Of a stretch of DNA of 64,000 nt, positions 56,597-64,000 are shown one piece after another. The stretch spans positions 234,511 through 298,510 of the forward strand of contig NZ_JAKLTD010000001.1 in NCBI RefSeq assembly GCF_022014235.1, given 5' to 3'. Both the position numbers and the translations under genes were made by a program. The notes under the pieces were generated by a model. The model was given only the letters and a program-made list of their open reading frames with translations, ran no database searches and was not told the origin of the DNA. How positions within the stretch are numbered: position 1 is the stretch's first letter; the number at the start of each line of letters is the position of its first letter. This DNA is from Methanothermobacter sp. K4. GTDB lineage: Archaea > Methanobacteriota > Methanobacteria > Methanobacteriales > Methanothermobacteraceae.

Positions 56597-56612
56597 AAAA
56601 ATTATATATAAT
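56597..56612 (+). promoter_or_regulatory. TATA box of the rubredoxin-HCP gene
   Basis: AAATTATATATAAT lies about 35-45 bases upstream of the rubredoxin-HCP start. Ribosome site GGTGATTG is just before the ATG. The spacing predicts an RNA start near 56630. Confidence 0.5.
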
Positions 56613-56642
56613 TTGCTGTCAGTTTTTAATATGGTGATTGAA

Positions 56643-58118
56643 ATGAAGTACCGCTGCAAGGTATGTGACTACATATATGACCCTGAGGTGGGTGACCCCA
56701 CGTCAGGTATAAAACCCGGAACACCCTTCGAGGAACTTCCAGATGACTGGGTATGCCCGGTCTGTAACGTTGGTAAGGACCAGTTCGAACCCCTCAGGGG
56801 TGAGGTGAAGCGCGTGAGGCCAGAGGATATAGAAATGTTCTGCTACCAGTGCTCCCAGACCATCCGTGGAAGGGCCTGCATAGTAAAGGGGGTCTGTGGA
56901 AAGGAAGCTACCGTGGCAAGACTCCAGGATAACCTTCTATTTGCAATAAAGGGAATATCTGCCTACCTCTACCATGCCAGGGAACTTGGATACACCGATG
57001 AGGTGGTGGACGCATTCCTTGAGAGGGGATTCTACTCAACACTCACCAACGTGAATTTTGATGGAGAGGAATTCGTAAGTCTTGCCCTTGAGGCGGGTGA
57101 AATGAACCTGAGGACCATGAAGCTCCTCAAGAAGGCCCACATGGACACCTACGGGGAACCTGAACCCACAGAGGTAAGGGTTGGGGCCCTTGATGGTCCG
57201 GCCATAATAGCAACAGGGCACAGCCTGAAGGCGCTTGAAGAGCTGCTCAGGCAGACCGAAGGTACAGGTGTGAACGTGTACACACATTCAGAGCTGCTTC
57301 CAGCCCATGGTTACCCTGGCCTCAGGAAGTACCCGCACCTTGCCGGACAGCTTGGCGGGCCATGGTTCGACCAGAGGGAGACCTTCTCACGCTACAGCGC
57401 CGCAGTGCTTGGAACATCAAACTGTGTGCTGCTTCCACGTGACAGCTACAGGGAGAGGATGTTCACCTGTGGTGTTGCCCGCCTCCCCGGGGTTAAGCAT
57501 ATTGAGGGCTACGACTTCAGTCCGGTGATAGAGAAGGCCCTTGAGCTTCCGCCCCTTAAAGAGGAGGAAGCCACGACACTAACAACCGGCTTTGGACTCT
57601 CAACAATCCTCTCACTTGCAGATAAAATAAAGGAACTGGTGGAGGAGGGTAGAATCAGCAGGTTCTTCCTTGTTGGTGGCTGTGATTCGCCCCTGCCACA
57701 GGCAAGGTACTACACCGAATTTGTGAGGAAGCTCCCTGAGGATACCGTGGTTCTCACACTGGCCTGCGGTAAGTACCGTTTCAACTCAATGGATCTGGGT
57801 GACATCGAGGGGATCCCCCGCCTCATAGACCTGGGCCAGTGCAACGATTCCATAGTGGCAGTGGAACTTGTGGAGGCACTGGGCAACCTCTTCAATATGG
57901 ACGTGAATGAGCTGCCCCTCAGCATAGTCCTCAGCTGGATGGAGCAGAAGGCCGCTGCAATACTCTGGAGCCTACTATCACTGAACCTAAAAGGCATGTA
58001 CATAGGTCCCATACTGCCTGGGTGGGCCAACGATGACATCATAAATGTGCTCGTTGATAAATATGAACTCACACCAATAGGTGACCCTGAAGAGGATATA
58101 AAGAAGATGATGGAGTAA
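56643..58118 (+). CDS. hcp: Rubredoxin-hybrid cluster protein fusion
   Basis: A 491-residue fusion. Residues 1-50 are a complete rubredoxin (C5, C8, C38, C41 around [30 protein letters not shown]). The rest is a hybrid cluster (prismane) protein starting with C67, C70, C79, C85 ([21 protein letters not shown]). Later cluster ligands are in [35 protein letters not shown] and DLGQCNDS. HCPs reduce NO or hydroxylamine, and a built-in rubredoxin would deliver electrons. A much longer frame begins at 56532 inside the trmB start and is not used. Confidence 0.9.
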   Translation: MKYRCKVCDYIYDPEVGDPTSGIKPGTPFEELPDDWVCPVCNVGKDQFEPLRGEVKRVRPEDIEMFCYQCSQTIRGRACIVKGVCGKEATVARLQDNLLFAIKGISAYLYHARELGYTDEVVDAFLERGFYSTLTNVNFDGEEFVSLALEAGEMNLRTMKLLKKAHMDTYGEPEPTEVRVGALDGPAIIATGHSLKALEELLRQTEGTGVNVYTHSELLPAHGYPGLRKYPHLAGQLGGPWFDQRETFSRYSAAVLGTSNCVLLPRDSYRERMFTCGVARLPGVKHIEGYDFSPVIEKALELPPLKEEEATTLTTGFGLSTILSLADKIKELVEEGRISRFFLVGGCDSPLPQARYYTEFVRKLPEDTVVLTLACGKYRFNSMDLGDIEGIPRLIDLGQCNDSIVAVELVEALGNLFNMDVNELPLSIVLSWMEQKAAAILWSLLSLNLKGMYIGPILPGWANDDIINVLVDKYELTPIGDPEEDIKKMME

Positions 58119-58441
58119 TGGAAATGGAGATTAAGGGAAAGGTTCTGAAACTGAATGAACTCATTGACTACCAGGACGATTCGGTGGTGAGCAGGGAGAT
58201 AATCAGGAAGGATACCGGTACCGTGACCCTATTTGCCTTTGACAGGGGCCAGGGGCTCAGTGAACACACTGCACCCTTCGATGTCATGGTCCAGGTGATT
58301 GATGGTGAGGCAGAAATCACAATAAGCGGAGAGAAGAACCGTGTGGCTGCAGGCGAGATGATAATAATGCCGGCCAATGAGCCCCATGCGGTGATGGCGG
58401 TGGAACCCTTCAAGATGCTCCTAACCATGATAAGGTCATGA
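58118..58441 (+). CDS. Small cupin protein
   Basis: A 107-residue single cupin domain. LFAFDRGQGLSEHTAPFDVMVQVIDGEAEITISGE is motif 1 (one His, one Glu) and GEMIIMPANEPHAVMAVEPF is motif 2. It probably binds a metal. The ATG overlaps the HCP stop (TAATG), so the two are translated together, which hints at a role in the same stress response. Another ATG 6 bases in is possible. The small overlapping frame that follows is rejected. Confidence 0.85.
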   Translation: MEMEIKGKVLKLNELIDYQDDSVVSREIIRKDTGTVTLFAFDRGQGLSEHTAPFDVMVQVIDGEAEITISGEKNRVAAGEMIIMPANEPHAVMAVEPFKMLLTMIRS

Positions 58442-58554
58442 GTTTGTTTGGATTCAAATTAAGAAGGGGTACCAACACCCTAAAGCCTAAAAAAATCAGG
58501 ACCCATGTCCCCAAGAGTATCTATATCGCCATAAAACCCATCTCAAAGAAAACA

Positions 58555-59790
58555 CTAGATCCCCATAAGACCAACCGCCACGAGCCCCGTGACCACAATG
58601 ACAAGGAAGAGGGTCCCCACCCTCTTCCCGAACATTCTTGTGCCAAGTGCAAAGGCTATTCCACCCTTTATAATCGTGTTTGAGACTCCTGCAAGGGTTA
58701 TGGCAGCTGCAGCTGTTGAAGAACTTAAAGAACCCCCTGCTGCCAGTAAAGACATACTCACAGTTATGGCATCCACATCAGCCACTCCAGAGATCACAGC
58801 CGCTGCCAGGACCCCCCCACGGCCAAGGTAGACGTTCGCGGCCTTTGATAGGAATAGAATGACCAGAAAAAGCACCCCAAATAGGAGAGCGGGCTTAACA
58901 GAGAATGGGTTTTCAATTTTAATATCCTGGTCAATCTTTGATGGTGACCTGATGAACAGAACACCCAGAGCCATCCCGGTTACCCCCATGGCAAGCATTG
59001 GGGGTGCAACGTACCCCATCAGGGAGGGGTTTATAACAGAGACCTCCAGCAGGATCCTGAAAAACATCATTGAACTTGAAACAACCGCCGCGAACACCGC
59101 CGGCCTTATGAGATCCTCAGATTCCCTCACGCGCCCTGCCATTGCCGTAACCACAGCTGTACTCGACACCAGTCCCCCTATTATTCCTGTGGCACTAAGA
59201 CCCCTGTCTGGACCTGCTATCTTCATAGCAATGTAACCTGCATAGCTTATGGCTGATATGAACACAACCATCAGCCACACCTGATAGGGGTTAAAGACCC
59301 CCCAGGGGCCAAGCGATGTATCCGGAAGAAGCGGGAGAATCACAAAGGCTATCACAAGGAATTTTATTGTATCTATCATCTCCCTCTCACTTATCCTCCT
59401 TACGGCAATGTGAATGTACCTTTTGAGGGCAAGAAGCGCCGTTACAATGATAGCAAGCATTGCTGCAAGCCTGTAATCACCTGAAAAGCACATAGCCCCA
59501 AGCATGAAGGTTATAAACGCTGCAACCTCCCCTGTTATCCCTATATCCCCATCGTCCCTCATGCTCACAATGTAACTTGCAGATACTATGGCAACCAGCC
59601 CCAGAAAGGCAGCGGGGAGCATCAGAGGAAAAATCCCTGAGAGATACGCTGAAAGAGCCCCCATGAGTGATATCAGAATGAAGGTCCTTATACCTGCAAA
59701 TTCTGTCCCCCTGGTCCTCCTCTCCCTCTCAATACCCACCAGGGCTCCTATGGCCAGGGCTATCAAAAACTTAATTACCGGGAAATCCAT
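58555..59790 (-). CDS. MgtC/DUF4010-family membrane protein
   Basis: A 411-residue membrane protein with about 12 hydrophobic segments. The N-terminus (FPVIKFLIALAIGALVGIERERRTRGTEFAGIRTFILISLMGAL) is the MgtC/SapB signature, and the C-terminal half is DUF4010 (GLSATGIIGGLVSSTAVVTAMAGR; AAVISGVADVDAITVSMS). Function is unclear; MgtC relatives affect magnesium and envelope stress. A longer frame to 60126 is rejected because it lies antisense to ilvD. It is divergent from ilvD. Confidence 0.87.
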   Translation of the reverse strand: MDFPVIKFLIALAIGALVGIERERRTRGTEFAGIRTFILISLMGALSAYLSGIFPLMLPAAFLGLVAIVSASYIVSMRDDGDIGITGEVAAFITFMLGAMCFSGDYRLAAMLAIIVTALLALKRYIHIAVRRISEREMIDTIKFLVIAFVILPLLPDTSLGPWGVFNPYQVWLMVVFISAISYAGYIAMKIAGPDRGLSATGIIGGLVSSTAVVTAMAGRVRESEDLIRPAVFAAVVSSSMMFFRILLEVSVINPSLMGYVAPPMLAMGVTGMALGVLFIRSPSKIDQDIKIENPFSVKPALLFGVLFLVILFLSKAANVYLGRGGVLAAAVISGVADVDAITVSMSLLAAGGSLSSSTAAAAITLAGVSNTIIKGGIAFALGTRMFGKRVGTLFLVIVVTGLVAVGLMGI

Positions 59791-59874
59791 GTTATAATAT
59801 ATGGCAGTTAAATTAATATTATTTATTCCATGATAATTAATAATAATCAGGGTGATGATAATAACGGTGATTCC

Positions 59875-61524
59875 ATGAAAAGTGATACCATAAAGAGGGG
59901 AATACAGAGGGCGCCCCACCGCTCCCTCCTCAGAGCATGTGGCCTGACAGACCAGGACTTTGAAAAGCCATTTATAGGGATAGCCAACAGCTACACCGAT
60001 ATCGTGCCAGGGCACCTGCACCTCAGAGAACTTGCAGATGAGGTTAGAGCTGGAATCAACGCTGCGGGTGGAGTTGCATTTGAATTCAACACCATGGCCA
60101 TATGCGACGGGATAGCCATGAACCATGAGGGCATGAAGTACTCCCTTGCATCAAGGGAGATAGTCGCAGATACAGTGGAGAGCATGGCAAAGGCCCACGC
60201 CCTTGACGGACTTGTCCTTCTCCCAACCTGTGATAAGATAGTCCCGGGTATGCTGATGGCCGCTGCAAGACTTGACATACCATCAATAGTGGTCACCGGC
60301 GGCCCCATGCTACCCGGAGAATTCCAGGGAAAGAAGGTTGACCTCATAAATGTATATGAGGGTGTGGGCGCCGTTAGCGCAGGTGAAATGAGTGAGGATG
60401 AACTTGACAAACTCGAAAGATGCGCCTGTCCAGGTCCAGGTTCATGTGCAGGACTCTTCACAGCCAACACCATGGCCTGCCTAACAGAGGCCCTGGGTAT
60501 GAGCCTACCTGGATGCGCAACTGCACATGCTGTAAGCTCAAAAAAGAGGCAGATTGCAAGGCTCTCAGGTCACAGGATAGTGGAAATGGTCAAGGAAAAC
60601 CTTAAACCCACAGGGATAATGAGCAGGGAGGCATTTGAGAACGCTGTGATGGTGGACCTTGCACTTGGGGGGTCAACCAACAGTGCACTCCACATCCCGG
60701 CCATAGCAGCTGAGATAGAGGGCCTTGGCATCAACCTCGATGTCTTTGATGAGCTGAGCCGTAGAATACCCCACATAGCATCAATCTCACCCGCAGGTGA
60801 GCATATGATGATAGACCTTGATAGGGCCGGGGGAATACAGGCCGTCATGAAAACCCTCAGGGACCACCTCAACACCAGCTGCATGACCTGCACAGGAAAA
60901 ACCGTCGCTGAGAACATGAGAGATGCCAGGGTGAGGGACGCCACAGTTATAAGACCCCTGGATGACCCGGTCCACAGGGAGGGTGGCCTCGCCATACTCC
61001 ATGGTAACCTGGCGCCCAGGGGCTCTGTGGTGAAGCAGGGAGCCGTTGCAGAGGATATGCTTGTCCATGAGGGCCCAGCAAGGGTATTTGAGAGCGAAGA
61101 CGAATGTGTTGATGCAATATTCAATGGAGAGATAGCCGAGGGTGATGTTATCGTCATAAGATACGAGGGACCCAAGGGTGGCCCGGGTATGAGGGAGATG
61201 CTGAACCCCACCTCTGCAATTGCAGGTATGGGACTTGAAAGGGTGGCCCTAATAACCGATGGAAGGTTCTCAGGGGGTACCAGGGGACCATGCGTGGGAC
61301 ATGTCTCCCCTGAGGCAATGGAGGATGGACCCATAGCAGCTGTAAGGGATGGGGACACAATAAGAATAGATATACCCTCAAGAAAACTTGAGGTTGATCT
61401 GACAGAAGATGAGATCAAAAGAAGGCTTGAATCTGCAGAAAAACCGGAACGCCATGTTAAGGGATGGCTCGCACGCTACAGAAAACTCGCAGGTTCAGCA
61501 GATACAGGCGCCATTCTGAGATAG
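59875..61524 (+). CDS. ilvD: Dihydroxy-acid dehydratase
   Basis: The 549-residue Fe-S dehydratase of valine, leucine and isoleucine synthesis. [23 protein letters not shown] opens the protein. [21 protein letters not shown] and [29 protein letters not shown] bring two cluster cysteines, and SCMTCTGKT another. [25 protein letters not shown] holds the active-site region. GGTGATTCC sets the ATG; an upstream in-frame ATG at 59830 is in the promoter. It is followed after 8 bases by the signal peptidase gene. Confidence 0.95.
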   Translation: MKSDTIKRGIQRAPHRSLLRACGLTDQDFEKPFIGIANSYTDIVPGHLHLRELADEVRAGINAAGGVAFEFNTMAICDGIAMNHEGMKYSLASREIVADTVESMAKAHALDGLVLLPTCDKIVPGMLMAAARLDIPSIVVTGGPMLPGEFQGKKVDLINVYEGVGAVSAGEMSEDELDKLERCACPGPGSCAGLFTANTMACLTEALGMSLPGCATAHAVSSKKRQIARLSGHRIVEMVKENLKPTGIMSREAFENAVMVDLALGGSTNSALHIPAIAAEIEGLGINLDVFDELSRRIPHIASISPAGEHMMIDLDRAGGIQAVMKTLRDHLNTSCMTCTGKTVAENMRDARVRDATVIRPLDDPVHREGGLAILHGNLAPRGSVVKQGAVAEDMLVHEGPARVFESEDECVDAIFNGEIAEGDVIVIRYEGPKGGPGMREMLNPTSAIAGMGLERVALITDGRFSGGTRGPCVGHVSPEAMEDGPIAAVRDGDTIRIDIPSRKLEVDLTEDEIKRRLESAEKPERHVKGWLARYRKLAGSADTGAILR

Positions 61525-61532
61525 GTGTAAGC

Positions 61533-61970
61533 ATGAGTGATGATAAAAGGGAATGGCTTGAGGCAGCAGCATACATTCTCCTCCTCTTACTTGCTGTTGT
61601 TGCATCACAGCACATGAACGTGGTTGTATCAGGAAGCATGGAGCCCGTCTTCTACAGGGGAGACATAGTGATAATCGAGAAGAGCAACTTCTTCGGCATA
61701 AATGAACTGAACCCTGAAAACATACAGAAGGGTGACATAATAATCTATGACGCTACATGGTTCCCTGAGCCGGTTATACACCGGGTTATAGCCGTAGAAA
61801 AGGATAAAACAGGCAAAAAATACTACATCACGAAGGGCGACAACAACCCAACACCTGACCCTGCGCCTGTCTACCCATCACAGGTCGAGGCAAGGGTCAT
61901 AACTGTGGGTTCAAATCCACTCATGATACCCAAGGTGGGCTACATAACACTCTGGCTTAAGGGACTCTGA
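61533..61970 (+). CDS. Type I signal peptidase, archaeal S26B
   Basis: A 145-residue membrane-anchored peptidase. One N-terminal helix ([21 protein letters not shown]) leads to the nucleophile S35 in [15 protein letters not shown]. The second catalytic residue is His in [12 protein letters not shown] rather than Lys, the archaeal/ER-type arrangement. [10 protein letters not shown] and [14 protein letters not shown] are conserved boxes. It has a TAGGTGTAA ribosome site. It would process the several secreted proteins seen in this window. Confidence 0.92.
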   Translation: MSDDKREWLEAAAYILLLLLAVVASQHMNVVVSGSMEPVFYRGDIVIIEKSNFFGINELNPENIQKGDIIIYDATWFPEPVIHRVIAVEKDKTGKKYYITKGDNNPTPDPAPVYPSQVEARVITVGSNPLMIPKVGYITLWLKGL

Positions 61971-61985
61971 AGGCAGGTGAGGAAA

Positions 61986-63668
61986 TTGTTCAGATACATT
62001 GAAAACAGTGCAAGGGATTCAATAATTGAAGCGCTTGAGAAGCTCCAGCTACCAGCACCATCAGAGATCAAACTGGAGGAACCCCCAAACCCCCAGCTGG
62101 GGGATCTTGCATGCACGGTGGCCTTTGAAATCGCAGGTGAACTCAAAAGACCGCCAATGGAGATAACCTCAGATATAATGTCGGTTATTGAAACTCCTGA
62201 GATCTTTGAGGCCGTCGAATCAAAGGGACCCTACATAAACTTCTTTGTTGACTATGGGAAGCTTTCAGGAAAACTCCTTGAAATCATGGACGATGACTAC
62301 GGGTCCCATCCAGAGAGGGGTGAGAGGATAATACTTGAGCACACCTCTGCAAACCCCAACGGTCCGCTGCACATAGGACATATAAGGAATGCCATCATCG
62401 GGGACTCACTTGCCAGGATACTCAGAAAGGCAGGATACGATGTTGAAACCCAGTACTATGTCAATGACATGGGGCGCCAGATAGCCATGATAGTCTGGGG
62501 CCTCCTGAACCTCCATAAAAACCTGGACGACTACCCCGGCGATAAGAGGGACCACAGGGTTGGAAGGCTCTACCTTGAGGTTAACCAGAAACTCGGGGAG
62601 GATCCGGGTGTAAAGGACGATGTGGACGAACTCCTGAGGAAGTACGAGGCCGGTGAGAACGAGGAAACCTTCAGGGAGGTTGTTGATTACTGCCTCGATG
62701 GGATGAAGGAGACCATGAGGAGGCTCCATGTCCACCACGACAGGTTCGTTTGGGAGGGGGAACTGGTGAGGGATGGGACGGTTGGTGAGGTTATAGAATC
62801 CCTCAGAAAAACGGGACTCACCAGGGAAAATGAGGTCCTCTACCTTGACCTTGAGGAGTTCGGCATTGAAAAGGAGCTTGTGCTCACCCGCTCAGATGGA
62901 ACATCCCTCTACTCAACAAGGGACATAGCATACCATCTCCAGAAGTCCCGTGAAGGGGATATTCTCATTGACGTCCTTGGATCAGACCATAAACTTGCAG
63001 CAGAGCAGGTGGGAGTCGCTGTAGGCCTCCTTGGTGGTAAGAAACCAGAGGTCATATTCTATGAGTTCATAACACTTCCAGAGGGCTCAATGTCCACGAG
63101 GAGGGGCGTCTTCATATCAGTGGATGAGCTGATGGATGAGGCCCACAGAAGGGCACTTGAGGAGGTTAAAAAGAGAAGAGAACTTCCAGATGACGTCGCA
63201 GATGAAATCGCCGAGGCCATCGGCAACGGGGCCATAAGGTACTATATAGCACGCCTTTCACCCGAGAAGCATATTGTATTCAGGTGGGATGATGCCCTCA
63301 GCTTTGAACGTGGCTGTGCATCAATACAGTACGCCCATGCAAGGGCATGCAAACTCCTCAAGAAGGCATCCTTCAATGGTGATGAGGACATCGAAGACGG
63401 CTGGGAACCTGAAGACGACGAAAAGGAACTTGTGCGTCTCCTTGCCCGTTTCCCTGTGGTTGTTGAGGAGGCCGCAATGGCAAGGAGGGTTCACCCCGTG
63501 GCACAGTACGTGCAGGACCTTGCAAATGCCTTCAACAGTTTCTACAGATCCACACCTGTCATCGGGTCCGAATTTGAGGGTGCAAGGCTGAGACTCGTTG
63601 ATTCTGTTAGAATCGTAATCAGAAATGCCCTTGGTCTTCTGGGTATACATGCCCCGGAGACCATGTAA
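61986..63668 (+). CDS. argS: Arginyl-tRNA synthetase
   Basis: A 560-residue class I synthetase. The Add-1 N-terminal domain ([19 protein letters not shown]... [17 protein letters not shown]) contacts the tRNA elbow. [30 protein letters not shown] has the HIGH motif, and [15 protein letters not shown] replaces KMSKS. The C-terminal DALR domain has [15 protein letters not shown]. The TTG at 61986 is taken as start because GCAGGTGAGG lies just before it. The GTG at 61977 is part of that ribosome site. Confidence 0.94.
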   Translation: MFRYIENSARDSIIEALEKLQLPAPSEIKLEEPPNPQLGDLACTVAFEIAGELKRPPMEITSDIMSVIETPEIFEAVESKGPYINFFVDYGKLSGKLLEIMDDDYGSHPERGERIILEHTSANPNGPLHIGHIRNAIIGDSLARILRKAGYDVETQYYVNDMGRQIAMIVWGLLNLHKNLDDYPGDKRDHRVGRLYLEVNQKLGEDPGVKDDVDELLRKYEAGENEETFREVVDYCLDGMKETMRRLHVHHDRFVWEGELVRDGTVGEVIESLRKTGLTRENEVLYLDLEEFGIEKELVLTRSDGTSLYSTRDIAYHLQKSREGDILIDVLGSDHKLAAEQVGVAVGLLGGKKPEVIFYEFITLPEGSMSTRRGVFISVDELMDEAHRRALEEVKKRRELPDDVADEIAEAIGNGAIRYYIARLSPEKHIVFRWDDALSFERGCASIQYAHARACKLLKKASFNGDEDIEDGWEPEDDEKELVRLLARFPVVVEEAAMARRVHPVAQYVQDLANAFNSFYRSTPVIGSEFEGARLRLVDSVRIVIRNALGLLGIHAPETM

Positions 63669-63880
63669 ATCACATTTTTCAGGACCATTGAAACTGGCAT
63701 TCAGAAAAAAGATTCCTGGGTGCCACATAAATGTATTGAAGACTGGAATGTTCAGTCCACGTTAAATGAAGAGGGATGCTATGAACAGAGAGCCCATCTA
63801 AAATGTCCCTCAATCTCTTTATCATTGCACTCCGGTTCATAACATGCCTGAACAGCACATTACCATCATCCAGATATTAA

Positions 63881-64000
63881 ACACTCTCAATCATCCCATG
63901 AGCCAGTGCATTATCGCCTTCTGTGCATGGAGCCTGTTCTCAAACACTCTCAATCATCCCATGAGCCAGTGCATTATCGCCTTCTGTGCATGGAGCCTAC
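63881..64000. repeat. 63-bp tandem duplication of the argF 3' end
   Basis: The unit starting ACACTCTCAATCATCCCATG at 63881 recurs at 63944 and runs to within a few bases of the window edge, with no mismatch in the overlap seen. Read on the - strand, each copy encodes RLHAQKAIMHWLMG and a stop. The copy nearer argS therefore looks like a vestigial duplicate beyond the true stop. Further copies past 64000 cannot be excluded. Confidence 0.8.
63954..64000 (-). CDS. argF: Ornithine carbamoyltransferase, last 14 codons
   Basis: Only the C-terminal tail RLHAQKAIMHWLMG and the stop (63954-63956) are inside the window. The duplicated copy next to it shows ENRLHAQKAIMHWLMG, and ENRLHAQKA is the conserved end of ornithine carbamoyltransferases (compare ENRMHTIKA in E. 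coli). The gene converges on argS. The call rests on this short motif only. Confidence 0.6.
   Translation of the reverse strand, partial: RLHAQKAIMHWLMG

Noticed and set aside
58438..58683. An 81-codon frame starting at the cupin stop codon
   Set aside because: Most of it is antisense to the 3' end of the MgtC-like gene, the composition is Lys/His/Pro-rich without a family match, and it has no convincing ribosome site beyond the overlap.
59791..60126. N-terminal extension of the MgtC-like protein
   Set aside because: It would run antisense through the promoter and first codons of ilvD, and the family signature begins right after the ATG at 59790.
63669..63880. Transposase fragment on the - strand (GDNALAHGMIES in one frame)
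   Set aside because: The same bases in another frame give the conserved C-terminus of ornithine carbamoyltransferase, which explains them better and fits the place next to argS.
63881..64000. Start of a CRISPR array
   Set aside because: The 63-bp units are directly adjacent with no spacers and encode part of a protein.

Overview
The window is a gene-dense stretch of a thermophilic hydrogenotrophic methanogen chromosome, almost certainly genus Methanothermobacter. Three kinds of evidence agree. The methanogen-specific genes are an Hmd paralog, mtd, cfbB, a thiol:fumarate reductase-like tfrA, and SepRS. The archaeal machinery includes Get3, Alba, archaeal ThrRS, CTP-dependent riboflavin kinase, Fae-Hps and TrpB2. 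Most genes have a Shine-Dalgarno of the GGAGGTGATC type and TATA boxes in AT-rich gaps. From memory, the Get3 and LeuRS sequences are close to, but not identical with, those of M. thermautotrophicus, so this is a related strain or sister species such as the M. marburgensis group. No tRNA, rRNA, CRISPR array, prophage or insertion sequence was seen.

Layout. 1-11.3 kb: hmdII (partial), get3, a nadE-cutA-leuS run, hisG with a fumarylacetoacetase-like gene, 5'-deoxyadenosine deaminase with a HAD phosphatase, and tfrA. 11.3-18 kb: a structured leader and sepS, ribK-ribB-KaiC-like ATPase, then on the other strand gatA followed by an unusual glutaminase-first CobB/CobQ-like protein. 18-24 kb: a mu-crystallin family dehydrogenase, a LysE exporter, a soluble HAD ATPase, a SoxB-like hydrolase, a DsrE protein, a TMEM175-like channel and a TIM-barrel epimerase. 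24.3-31 kb: a PadR-ABC exporter operon and three envelope or redox genes, including a large secreted protein. 31-38.7 kb: albA, a nitrogenase component 1-like gene with leuA, a DUF1786-PHP-DUF63 operon, and trpB2 behind a likely TrpY site. 38.8-46.8 kb: Fae-Hps, an iron-sulfur flavoprotein, a flippase, a ModE-like regulator, ferredoxin-hisB, a class II amidotransferase, mtd and a C39 peptidase-like protein. 46.9-51 kb: cfbB overlapping an envelope polymer cassette, then a secreted zinc-ribbon protein. 51.5-64 kb: a radical SAM protein, parA with a small partner, thrS, TrmB with rubredoxin-HCP, a MgtC-like membrane protein, ilvD, signal peptidase, argS and the 3' end of argF.

The strongest non-routine signals are these. 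(a) A 20-bp palindrome (TTATAAGTTATAACTTATAA) occurs three times with at most one mismatch, once beside parA, and a neighbouring 99-residue protein starts with the ParA-binding motif of ParB but lacks the rest of ParB. This could be an undescribed archaeal segregation module or a small regulon. (b) Two genes appear to use non-canonical start codons, ATT and CTG, each behind a perfect Shine-Dalgarno. (c) Gene 3' ends are duplicated at three separate places. (d) A hairpin-rich leader precedes sepS. (e) The CobB/CobQ-like protein has its two domains in reversed order.
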